Assembly: GCA_900757715.1 (NCBI GenBank)
Contig: CAAEOZ010000039.1
Coordinates: 1-18,323 of the forward strand
DNA from: an uncultured Veillonella sp.
GTDB lineage: Bacteria > Bacillota > Negativicutes > Veillonellales > Veillonellaceae
DNA length: 18,323 bases
Direction: 5' to 3'
In this document: positions 1 through 6,194 of the stretch, one piece after another
How the letters are laid out: each line of letters begins with the position of its first letter
Numbering within the stretch: position 1 is the stretch's first letter
Position numbers and translations under genes: made by a program
Notes under the pieces: generated by a model
The model's database searches: none
Seen by the model: the letters and a program-made list of their open reading frames with translations, nothing else
What the model was told of the DNA's origin: nothing

Positions 1-5
1 GCCAT
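1..5 (-). CDS. start of an unidentified downstream gene, cut by the window edge
   Basis: On the minus strand an ATG at 5-3, followed by GC, is preceded by a good Shine-Dalgarno sequence (AGGGAGA, complement of about 12-18) at about 7 nt spacing. This looks like the start of another gene (Met-Ala...) directly after the glmS terminator. Only five bases are inside the window, so nothing can be said about the product. There is little room for a separate promoter between the terminator and this start, so read-through from glmS is possible. Confidence 0.45.
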
Positions 6-21
6 AATAGTCTCCCTATAT

Positions 22-56
22 TGAAATAAACCAACAGTGCCGAAGCACTGTTGGTT
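22..56 (-). terminator. rho-independent terminator of glmS
   Basis: There is a perfect 12-bp stem with arms at 29-40 and 45-56. On the minus strand the loop is TTCG closed by C-G, the very stable UUCG tetraloop. The stem is followed by the T-rich stretch TTTATTTC. It lies 7 bases past the glmS stop codon. Confidence 0.88.
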
Positions 57-63
57 ATATATA

Positions 64-1896
64 TTATTCTACGGTTACAGATTTAGCCAAGTTACGTGGC
101 TTGTCTACGTCTGCACCACGAGTAATCGCTGCGTAGTACGCCAATAATTGCAATGGTACAACCGCTAAGATTGGAGCGATGAATTTATTTGCACGAGGCA
201 CATAGATTGTGTGGTCAACGTGTTTAGATAATTCTTCGTCACCTTTCATACCGATGCCGATTACGATAGCTTCACGCGCTTTTACTTCACGGATGTTGCT
301 GATCATCTTGTCGTACACATCCTCTTGTGTAGCCAATGCGATAACAGGTACGCCTTCTTCAATAAGAGCCAAGGTACCATGTTTCAATTCACCACCAGCG
401 TAAGCCTCAGCGTGGATGTAAGAAATCTCTTTCAATTTCAAAGCCCCTTCCATCGCTACTGCGTAGTCGATAGCACGGCCCAAGAAGAATGCATCAGATT
501 TGAAGCCATAATGTTTTGCAAAGGCTTTCATATCTTCGTCTACTTCAAAGATTTCATGAATCAAGGATGGTAAGTTTTTAACACCGCTAAGAATTTCTTC
601 GCCTACAGCTGGATCCATTTTGCCGTTTAATTGACCAAGGTATACAGCGAACAACAAGCCTGCTACTAATTGAGTAGTGTACGCTTTTGTAGACGCTACA
701 GAAATTTCAGGACCAGCCCATGTGTAAACTTTGTTATCCGCTTCACGAGAAATGCTGGACCCAACAACATTGGTAATAGCCAAGGATTTGGCACCAAGGC
801 GTTTAGCTTCCTTCAAGGCCGCCAACGTATCGGATGTTTCACCGGATTGACTGATAACGATACATAATGTTTTATCATCAGTCAACGGGTTGCTGTAACG
901 GTATTCAGATGCAATTTCCACATCAACTGGAATACGCGCCAAGTTTTCAATATATTGTTTTGTTACAAGCCCTGCATGGTATGCAGTACCGCATGCAACG
1001 ATAAGAATTTTATTGAAAGCTGCCACATCTTCAGCAGTCCAATTCAACTCATCAAAGATAGCTGTCTTACCGTCTTCAGAAATATGTGTACCAAATGTAT
1101 CACGAACAGCCTTAGGTTGATCATGAATTTCTTTCAACATAAAGTGTTCATAACCGCCTTTTTCTGCTGCTTCCGCATTCCAGTTAACGTGAAATACTTC
1201 TTTATCAACTGGATTACCTTCACGGTCAAATACAGATACAGTATCGCGAGTAACGATAGCTAATTCGCCATCGCTTAAAATATATGTATCACGTGTGTAA
1301 TTAATAATAGCTGGAATATCGGAAGCAACGAAGTTTTCCCCTTTGCCGAGGCCGATAACCAAAGGGTTTTCTTTCTTTGTACAAATGATTTTATCCGGTT
1401 CATCGGCACAGATGATTTCGAGAGCATACGCACCGTCTACACGATTCAGCATACGACGAACAGTACCGACAAAATCGCCATCGTACATGTCCTCCAACAA
1501 ATGTGCAACCACCTCTGTATCCGTTTCAGATTTGAAATGATATCCTTTTGCGATGAGTTCCTCTTTTAAAGGCATATAGTTTTCAATAATACCGTTATGT
1601 ACAACGGCAAATTTACCATCTTCAGATGCATGAGGATGCGCATTCATATCGGATGGACGACCATGTGTAGCCCAACGAGTATGTCCGATACCTACAGTTC
1701 CTTCATTAGGATCCGCTTTCACGATAGTCTCTAAATTGAAGAGACGGCCTACCTTTTTTTGAATTTTAATAACATTTTCAGGACCGATGACAGCAATACC
1801 TGCAGAGTCATAACCACGGTATTCTAACTTTGCCATACCGTCCAACAAGAAATCAGATGCTTGATTAAAGCCAATGTATCCTACGATACCGCACAT
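64..1896 (-). CDS. glmS: glutamine--fructose-6-phosphate aminotransferase (isomerizing), GlmS
   Basis: This enzyme makes glucosamine-6-phosphate from fructose-6-phosphate and glutamine, the first committed step toward UDP-GlcNAc for peptidoglycan. It is cytoplasmic. The protein is 610 aa, the usual full length. It starts MCGIVGYIG, so Cys2 becomes the N-terminal catalytic nucleophile of the class II glutamine amidotransferase domain (about residues 2-220). Two SIS sugar-isomerase domains follow; the phosphate-binding segment ISQSGETSDT is typical. The C-terminus ends LAKSVTVE, as is usual in the family. The start is fixed by the conserved MCGI and by AGGAGG 8 nt upstream. The leader carries a glmS ribozyme, so expression is expected to fall when glucosamine-6-phosphate is abundant. 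glmM lies 4.3 kb upstream on the same strand, separated by three accessory genes, one of them on the opposite strand. Confidence 0.98.
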   Translation of the reverse strand: MCGIVGYIGFNQASDFLLDGMAKLEYRGYDSAGIAVIGPENVIKIQKKVGRLFNLETIVKADPNEGTVGIGHTRWATHGRPSDMNAHPHASEDGKFAVVHNGIIENYMPLKEELIAKGYHFKSETDTEVVAHLLEDMYDGDFVGTVRRMLNRVDGAYALEIICADEPDKIICTKKENPLVIGLGKGENFVASDIPAIINYTRDTYILSDGELAIVTRDTVSVFDREGNPVDKEVFHVNWNAEAAEKGGYEHFMLKEIHDQPKAVRDTFGTHISEDGKTAIFDELNWTAEDVAAFNKILIVACGTAYHAGLVTKQYIENLARIPVDVEIASEYRYSNPLTDDKTLCIVISQSGETSDTLAALKEAKRLGAKSLAITNVVGSSISREADNKVYTWAGPEISVASTKAYTTQLVAGLLFAVYLGQLNGKMDPAVGEEILSGVKNLPSLIHEIFEVDEDMKAFAKHYGFKSDAFFLGRAIDYAVAMEGALKLKEISYIHAEAYAGGELKHGTLALIEEGVPVIALATQEDVYDKMISNIREVKAREAIVIGIGMKGDEELSKHVDHTIYVPRANKFIAPILAVVPLQLLAYYAAITRGADVDKPRNLAKSVTVE

Positions 1897-1904
1897 GAGT
1901 ATAT

Positions 1905-1936
1905 CCTCCTATAACTGGGGGTATTTCTAGCCCCAG
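1905..1936 (-). promoter_or_regulatory. glmS ribosome-binding site with hairpin directly upstream
   Basis: On the minus strand AGGAGG (complement of 1905-1910) precedes the glmS ATG. Four bases upstream of it sits a 6-bp GC-rich stem, CTGGGG/CCCCAG (arms 1931-1936 and 1915-1920, 10-nt loop). The hairpin abuts the Shine-Dalgarno without masking it. It could set ribosome access or stabilise the ribozyme-cleaved mRNA. The rest of the leader between here and the ribozyme (1937-2021) is AT-rich and holds only a 12-nt tandem repeat (1956-1967 and 1969-1980). Confidence 0.6.
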
Positions 1937-2021
1937 CAAAAACTAAGGCTAACAAATTAATGTTCTAGATTAATATTCTATTTAATGTATTAATTATTAG
2001 TTCAATACAATTCATTCAGAT

Positions 2022-2160
2022 ATACTTTGTCCCCATCGTTACCGATGGGCTTTTTAATACCTGTTACGACATGAATATGCCGGAAGAGCATCCGCTGATG
2101 ACTCGATCACTCTTCACCTCGTCTACCCTAACGACTGCCTTCGTGGGTACTTGCGCTATT
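2022..2160 (-). ncRNA. glmS ribozyme: glmS ribozyme (glucosamine-6-phosphate-activated self-cleaving riboswitch)
   Basis: Known biology: this RNA uses glucosamine-6-phosphate as a cofactor to cut its own mRNA 5' of glmS, after which the mRNA is degraded. Seen on the minus strand, 5' to 3': A|GCGC, with the predicted cut between 2157 and 2156; a P1-like stem (arms 2145-2149/2124-2128 plus ACGA/TCGT inside); the core GACGAGG (2123-2117); a GAAGAG/CTCTTC stem (2115-2110 with 2088-2083) enclosing ATCGA and AGCGGATG; a perfect 7-bp stem with a GUAA tetraloop (2049-2043/2038-2032); and the terminal GGACAAAG (2032-2025). Order and core motifs match the Bacillus glmS ribozyme as I remember it, and it lies directly upstream of glmS. 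The loop sequences and the exact 5' and 3' limits are my estimate. Confidence 0.92.
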
Positions 2161-2204
2161 CGCCTTTACGAATTCGGAATTCCTTTCTGTGATATATGGC
2201 AGAA

Positions 2205-2230
2205 TCAGTACAAAATAAAATATGTACTGA
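2205..2230 (-). promoter_or_regulatory. inverted repeat at the predicted glmS transcription start
   Basis: A perfect 8-bp inverted repeat, TCAGTACA/TGTACTGA (arms 2205-2212 and 2223-2230), is separated by 10 A/T-rich bases. It begins about 6 bases downstream of the -10 box, so it would be either an operator overlapping the transcription start or a hairpin at the extreme 5' end of the leader. Its partner is unknown. Confidence 0.5.
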
Positions 2231-2235
2231 GGTAT

Positions 2236-2265
2236 ATTATACTAAAAAAATCGATAAAAAGTAAA
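2236..2265 (-). promoter_or_regulatory. sigma-A-type promoter for the glmS leader
   Basis: On the minus strand TTTACT (complement of 2260-2265) is followed after 18 bases by a perfect TATAAT (complement of 2236-2241). The predicted start at about 2229 gives a leader of about 333 nt containing the complete ribozyme. The match to the consensus and the position upstream of the ribozyme support it. Confidence 0.7.
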
Positions 2266-2420
2266 CCACCTCAGATAATTCAAAAGGAATAAAAAAGATT
2301 GTTTCTATGCTTCACGTCCTTTTCATTGTAAGAAATTATACTTCTATCATTCTAAATTTTACACAATTAGATTTTGTTGTATTTTCAAAATGTATGTATA
2401 TAATTTGGGAGATATTAATC

Positions 2421-3926
2421 ATGAATAAAACAACTTTAAAAAAGAAACATAAAAATAGAAAAAATAGTTTGTCCTATAGAAAGTTACGCCGTTGGGTATT
2501 ACCTGCAGTACTTGGCGCTGCCCTATCGACGTTAGCTATCATTCCAACCTTAGCAGCAGAAACTCAACCTAACACTAACATAGCAGTTGTAACCACAACA
2601 GAACAAACTAAAACGGTACCGCCCGCACAAGAAAGCACACATCCAAACGGTACACCTCATGGTGCGCCACCAACAGGGCAACCTCCTGTAGGAGCACCTA
2701 CTGGTATGCCACCAAGTGGTGCGCCAAACGGGGCGCCTCCAGAGGGGATGCCTAACGGAGGATCTAATAGCATGGCTCCTCAACCTGAAGTAAATCCAAA
2801 TACTTTCACAGGTACAGCAATAGTAACAGAAAACAAATCGATTGCTCATGAGTCGATGACAAACACAACAGCCGATCAGAATGCTTTTATCGGTAAAAAT
2901 AAAGCAGTCGTAAACATCGAAAATAGCGTATTTGATAAAACGGGTAACACTACAAGCGATGATAACAGCAATTTTCGTGGTCAAAATGCAGTAGTCCTCA
3001 GCATTGACGGCAGCAAAATCAATATTAAAGGCAGTAATATTACATCTAACTCTAAAGGTTCTAATGCAGTCTTTGCCACTGGTGAAGGCTCGGTTATCAA
3101 CGTAGAAAATACTAATATTCACACAAAAAGTGATTCCTCTCGTGGTTTAGATGCTACTTACAAAGGCACTGTAAATGGCAAAAACCTAACTATCACAACT
3201 GAAGGGGCTCACTCCGCTACACTTGCTACAGATCGCGGAGAAGGCACAATCACCGCAGAAGCAGCCAAACTCACCACATCTGGCGAAGGCAGTCCTGTTA
3301 TCTACTCCACGGGTAATATTATGGTAAACAACGTCAACGGAATAGCGAATAACAGTGAAATTGGCGTCGTAGAAGGTAAAAACTCCATAACCCTTACAAA
3401 CTCCAATGTAACAGGCTACAAAGATAATGGTTTCATGCTATATCAAAGCTTCTCTGGTGATGCTGAAAGCGGTATTGCTCGTCTGAAAGCAGAGAATAAC
3501 ACACTCACAACTCACGCTACAGGTGCGTTTCTCTATGTAAACAACACCACTGCTGAAGTAGACCTTTCTAACAATGCAATCTCTATGCCGAACACATCTA
3601 CCCTAGTGAAAGCAGCTGCTGACTCCCGTTGGGGAAAAACTGGTGAGAACGGCGGTCACCTCACACTCCGCACATCTAATCAAGAACTAAGTGGTAATAT
3701 TATGGCTGATTCAATCAGTACCATCGCTCTAGACATGACAAATGGATCTAGTCTTGTAGGTGCTGTAAACACAGACAACACGGCTAAAGAAGTAACTGTG
3801 AAACTCAGCAAAGACTCCAATTGGATACTCACTGGCGACAGCTATGTAAAATCCTTGAGCAACGAAGACACAACCGGCAGTAACATTCAATTGAATGGAT
3901 ATAAACTTGTTGTGGCTGATAAATAA
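2421..3926 (+). CDS. secreted beta-helix repeat protein with Pro/Gly-rich linker
   Basis: This is a predicted exported protein of 501 aa and unknown function. It starts MNKTTLKKK with GGGAGA 8 nt upstream; the open frame continues upstream to an ATG at 2307, but that extension is poor in signals. Residues 1-46 look like a signal peptide with a long basic n-region, a hydrophobic core (about 26-43) and a cut after LAA. Residues 76-114 are a low-complexity linker of G-x-P-P type repeats. From about 130 to the end the protein is rich in N, T, S, V and I, with short strand-turn repeats (for example INIKGSNITS, VINVENTNIH) expected of a right-handed parallel beta-helix. There is no autotransporter barrel, LPXTG, S-layer domain or C-terminal membrane helix, so it is released or held non-covalently. 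It is the only plus-strand gene here, divergent from glmS and convergent with the TPR gene. A role as adhesin or carbohydrate-binding protein is inference; relation to Cthe_2159-like beta-helix proteins is possible but unchecked. Confidence 0.75.
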   Translation: MNKTTLKKKHKNRKNSLSYRKLRRWVLPAVLGAALSTLAIIPTLAAETQPNTNIAVVTTTEQTKTVPPAQESTHPNGTPHGAPPTGQPPVGAPTGMPPSGAPNGAPPEGMPNGGSNSMAPQPEVNPNTFTGTAIVTENKSIAHESMTNTTADQNAFIGKNKAVVNIENSVFDKTGNTTSDDNSNFRGQNAVVLSIDGSKINIKGSNITSNSKGSNAVFATGEGSVINVENTNIHTKSDSSRGLDATYKGTVNGKNLTITTEGAHSATLATDRGEGTITAEAAKLTTSGEGSPVIYSTGNIMVNNVNGIANNSEIGVVEGKNSITLTNSNVTGYKDNGFMLYQSFSGDAESGIARLKAENNTLTTHATGAFLYVNNTTAEVDLSNNAISMPNTSTLVKAAADSRWGKTGENGGHLTLRTSNQELSGNIMADSISTIALDMTNGSSLVGAVNTDNTAKEVTVKLSKDSNWILTGDSYVKSLSNEDTTGSNIQLNGYKLVVADK

Positions 3927-3930
3927 TAAC

Positions 3931-4025
3931 AAAAGCACTACTCTGAATACTAATATGTACCCCCTTTACTGGTTGTCCGGTAAAGGGGGTACATATCAGT
4001 AATTACAATTCAAAGTAGTGCTTTT
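3931..4025. terminator. long imperfect palindrome, probable bidirectional terminator
   Basis: The 95-nt stretch folds almost end to end. The outer arms 3931-3942 and 4014-4025 (AAAAGCACTACT/AGTAGTGCTTTT) are perfect. TGAAT/ATTCA continues the stem, and the inner arms (about 3949-3975 and 3978-4003) pair with one mismatch across ATGTACCCCCTTTAC, with a TTGT tip. Each side exits into T-rich sequence on its own strand. It lies between the convergent beta-helix and TPR genes, which fits two-way termination, but it is much longer than needed for that. Confidence 0.75.
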
Positions 4026-4100
4026 AATTTATTAAACTTACTTGTATATCAGCTCGAATATATAAATCGCCTTTAGATACATCTGCCAATAGTTAACGGA

Positions 4101-5207
4101 TTAAAAATTATGAGTTAAACAGTCTATTAAATAGCACTTATATATTGGCCATAGTTTTAGTTCAACAACAGGTTTGTAGTTTTCGTCTTTAATTTTATGT
4201 TCCAACAAATTTAGGTTTTTTAAATCATCTTCCCAGCTTTTGATATAGTCTTGCTTTTCTTCTTCGCTATCAAAGTCTTCGTCCATTTTTGCATCTTCAA
4301 TACATGCCAATATTTCTGTTCGTTGCTTGTTCACTTCATGATAGAACCGGTTATGTTGATTCATAATCCAAAGACCAAAGTAGTAAGGGCCATCACTTAA
4401 ATCACAGTGCTCTTTAGCCTTTTCACATTCTTCTAAGAATAGACCGTACTCATCTAATATATAATAGGCATCAATGATATCAAACTCACTAATATCATCG
4501 TTATCTAGATGATATGCTGAATCTACTCCAATCTTAATTTGCTTCAAACGATTGAGAGCTTGCTTTTTATTACCTAAATACACATCGCAATAAGCTATAC
4601 ACAACAATAACCGCATTCTATTTGGGTAGTCTTTTAATAACTCTTCAAAGTTAGTCTTTGCTTTATCATATTCCTTAAGATCAAATAAACATACAGCACG
4701 ACCAAAATTCATTTCATAGTCGTTGGCTACTGTTAACCCCTTTTCAAAGGTATGTAAACTTTTCGTTAAAGCTTCTACTGAGCCACTATTTTCATAAGAT
4801 GAGAAATGATATAATGCCAAACCTCTATAAGTCTCTATATATGGAGAATTTAACTTTTCAGTTTTTACTAAATAGTTATATTCCTCTATCTCCCCATTAT
4901 GATAAAAGGCTAGATTAGTGTAAACTCTTGCTTTTTCAGTATCACTCAGTTCTTCTGTATATTTTCTGAGGAATTCTTCCAATAGTTGTATTGAATTTTC
5001 TTCATGCCTCAACACCTGTTCAACAGTTGCTAAAACACATACCACATCTACATCATGCGGATGCTCATGCATCAAAACACGTAAGTAAATTCTAAAACGC
5101 TCTGTACATTGCTTTAATATATCATAATCACTAAATATAGACGCGTTATATGTAGCTCCATATTCTGCTTTAAGATTTTCCCAATACTCTTTTATAGCAA
5201 GCTTCAT
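4101..5207 (-). CDS. tetratricopeptide-repeat (TPR) protein
   Basis: A soluble, all-helical protein of 368 aa without a signal peptide. The clearest TPR units are at about residues 163-196 (from YEMNFGRAVCLFDLKEYDKA to DYPN) and 197-225. Looser repeats lie at about 95-160, and more helical pairs follow to about 290. Residues 305-330 are strongly acidic (for example MDEDFDSEEEKQD). TPRs form a protein-binding scaffold; nothing here names the partner, and no enzymatic domain is visible. The start is supported by AAAGGTG 5 nt upstream. The gene is transcribed alone: the racemase terminator lies upstream and the long palindrome downstream. The 237 bases upstream must hold its promoter. TTGAAT and TATAGG 18 bases apart (around 5278-5307, minus strand) are a weak candidate. 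Confidence 0.75.
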   Translation of the reverse strand: MKLAIKEYWENLKAEYGATYNASIFSDYDILKQCTERFRIYLRVLMHEHPHDVDVVCVLATVEQVLRHEENSIQLLEEFLRKYTEELSDTEKARVYTNLAFYHNGEIEEYNYLVKTEKLNSPYIETYRGLALYHFSSYENSGSVEALTKSLHTFEKGLTVANDYEMNFGRAVCLFDLKEYDKAKTNFEELLKDYPNRMRLLLCIAYCDVYLGNKKQALNRLKQIKIGVDSAYHLDNDDISEFDIIDAYYILDEYGLFLEECEKAKEHCDLSDGPYYFGLWIMNQHNRFYHEVNKQRTEILACIEDAKMDEDFDSEEEKQDYIKSWEDDLKNLNLLEHKIKDENYKPVVELKLWPIYKCYLIDCLTHNF

Positions 5208-5360
5208 ATTACACCTTTTCTATCGAATATATTTCAGACTATATGGCTATAATAACACAAATTACTTCCTTATACGTGCCTATAGTAACTCCCCTCATAT
5301 AAATTCAAACCATGCTAAAAGATTTCCTTTAGTCTCTAGCTAGTTCTAATTGCATAAAAC

Positions 5361-5411
5361 AACCCTCTATTAGATATTCTAAAAATGAATAAAAATATCT
5401 AATAGAGGGTT
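5361..5411 (-). terminator. rho-independent terminator of the racemase gene
   Basis: A perfect 18-bp stem (arms 5361-5378 and 5394-5411, 15-nt loop) is followed on the minus strand by GTTTTATGC. It lies 34-84 bases beyond the racemase stop codon. Confidence 0.85.
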
Positions 5412-5444
5412 ATGTTATTTAAACAAAAATAAAAGCTAACTATA

Positions 5445-6140
5445 TTATGCTCTACCAATAGAAATCAACGCCGCATTTTTTGCATGTATCAATGTAGTAT
5501 CAAATAACGGTATATCTGTATCATCCTGTTTAACAAGTAGTCCGATTTCAGTACAGCCTAAAATAACACCTTGTACACCAGATTTTACCAAATCACCAAT
5601 AATATCTAAGTATTGTTGTTTAGATTCATTAGAAATAACACCTAAACACAATTCATTGTATATAATATCATTCACAAGTTCAACTTGATCTTCGTTAGGG
5701 ATAACAACATGAATCCCCCGATTTTCCAAGATACACTTATAAAAATCTTGTTGCATCGTGTACTTGGTACCGAGTAGACCTACCTTTGTAATACCTGATT
5801 TTTCTAACTCTACTGCAGTCATTTCCGCAATATGAAGAAGAGGTATGTGAATATGTCTTTCTATTTCATCCGCTACCTTATGCATTGTATTCGTGCATAT
5901 AACAATATAATCAGCACCAGCCTTTTCAAGAGATTGAGCCGCATCGGATAAAATTTCAGCGCTTCTATCCCAATCGCCATTTGCCTGGCACTTTTCTATT
6001 TCTTCAAAATCAACGCTATATAAAATACATTTTGCCGAATGTAAGCCGCCCAAAACTTGCTTAATAGTTTCATTCAAAACTTGGTAATACGTAATCGTAC
6101 TTTCCCAGCTCATTCCCCCAATTAAGCCTATTGTTTTCAT
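5445..6140 (-). CDS. amino-acid (aspartate/glutamate family) racemase, YgeA-like
   Basis: A PLP-independent racemase of the Asp/Glu/hydantoin racemase superfamily that interconverts L- and D-amino acids by a two-cysteine proton relay. The protein is 231 aa from the start MKTIGLIGGMSWES. Cys82 (in ICTNTMHK) and Cys196 (in LGCTEIG) are the two expected catalytic cysteines. The N-terminal segment, LHSAK and YSVDFEEIE strongly recall E. coli YgeA, a broad-specificity racemase, so aspartate should not be assumed as substrate. I chose the ATG at 6138-6140, which has GAGGGTG about 8 nt upstream; a TTG 36 bases further upstream has no such signal and lies in the hairpin after glmM. It follows glmM by 54 bases and may share its transcript. 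D-amino acids for peptidoglycan would fit the glmM context, but that link is inference. Confidence 0.88.
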   Translation of the reverse strand: MKTIGLIGGMSWESTITYYQVLNETIKQVLGGLHSAKCILYSVDFEEIEKCQANGDWDRSAEILSDAAQSLEKAGADYIVICTNTMHKVADEIERHIHIPLLHIAEMTAVELEKSGITKVGLLGTKYTMQQDFYKCILENRGIHVVIPNEDQVELVNDIIYNELCLGVISNESKQQYLDIIGDLVKSGVQGVILGCTEIGLLVKQDDTDIPLFDTTLIHAKNAALISIGRA

Positions 6141-6160
6141 AATATCACCCTCTAAGCTTA

Positions 6161-6187
6161 GAATAACCCAAAACAAAAAGGTTATTC
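6161..6187 (-). other. intercistronic hairpin between glmM and the racemase
   Basis: A perfect 8-bp inverted repeat GAATAACC/GGTTATTC (arms 6161-6168 and 6180-6187, 11-nt loop) lies just after the glmM stop. On the minus strand no T-run follows the stem, so it is more likely an RNA-stabilising or processing hairpin, or a weak terminator, than a full stop. It is followed by the palindrome CTAAGCTTAG. Confidence 0.5.
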
Positions 6188-6194
6188 ATTATGA

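Noticed and set aside
2031..2055. Terminator-like stem plus T-run on the plus strand (CCCATCG/CGATGGG then CTTTTT)
   Set aside because: There is no plus-strand gene upstream; the stem is the GNRA-capped helix of the minus-strand glmS ribozyme.
2071..2292. Small plus-strand open frame across the glmS leader
   Set aside because: It runs antisense through the ribozyme, has no ribosome site and no protein-like composition.
2399..2404. TATAAT as a promoter of the beta-helix gene
   Set aside because: Transcription from it would start inside the ribosome-binding site (2407-2412), and the -35 match is poor; likely chance in AT-rich DNA.
2307..2420. 38-residue N-terminal extension of the beta-helix protein
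   Set aside because: There is no Shine-Dalgarno at 2307, and the true signal-peptide start at 2421 has GGGAGA. The extension would bury the signal sequence.
2550..3122. 190-aa minus-strand open frame opposite the beta-helix gene
   Set aside because: Antisense shadow: Cys/Trp/Arg-rich translation of the Pro/Gly repeat region, no ribosome site.
2421..3926. Autotransporter assignment for the beta-helix protein
   Set aside because: The C-terminus ends shortly after the helix-like region, with no 250-300 residue barrel domain or YadA-type anchor.
3931..4025. MITE with target-site duplication
   Set aside because: The flanks (AATAAC and AATTTA) show no clear direct repeat; kept only as a long palindrome of unsettled origin.
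6141..6176. TTG start adding 12 residues to the racemase
   Set aside because: It lies in the post-glmM hairpin without a ribosome site; the ATG at 6140 has GAGGGTG and matches the conserved family N-terminus.
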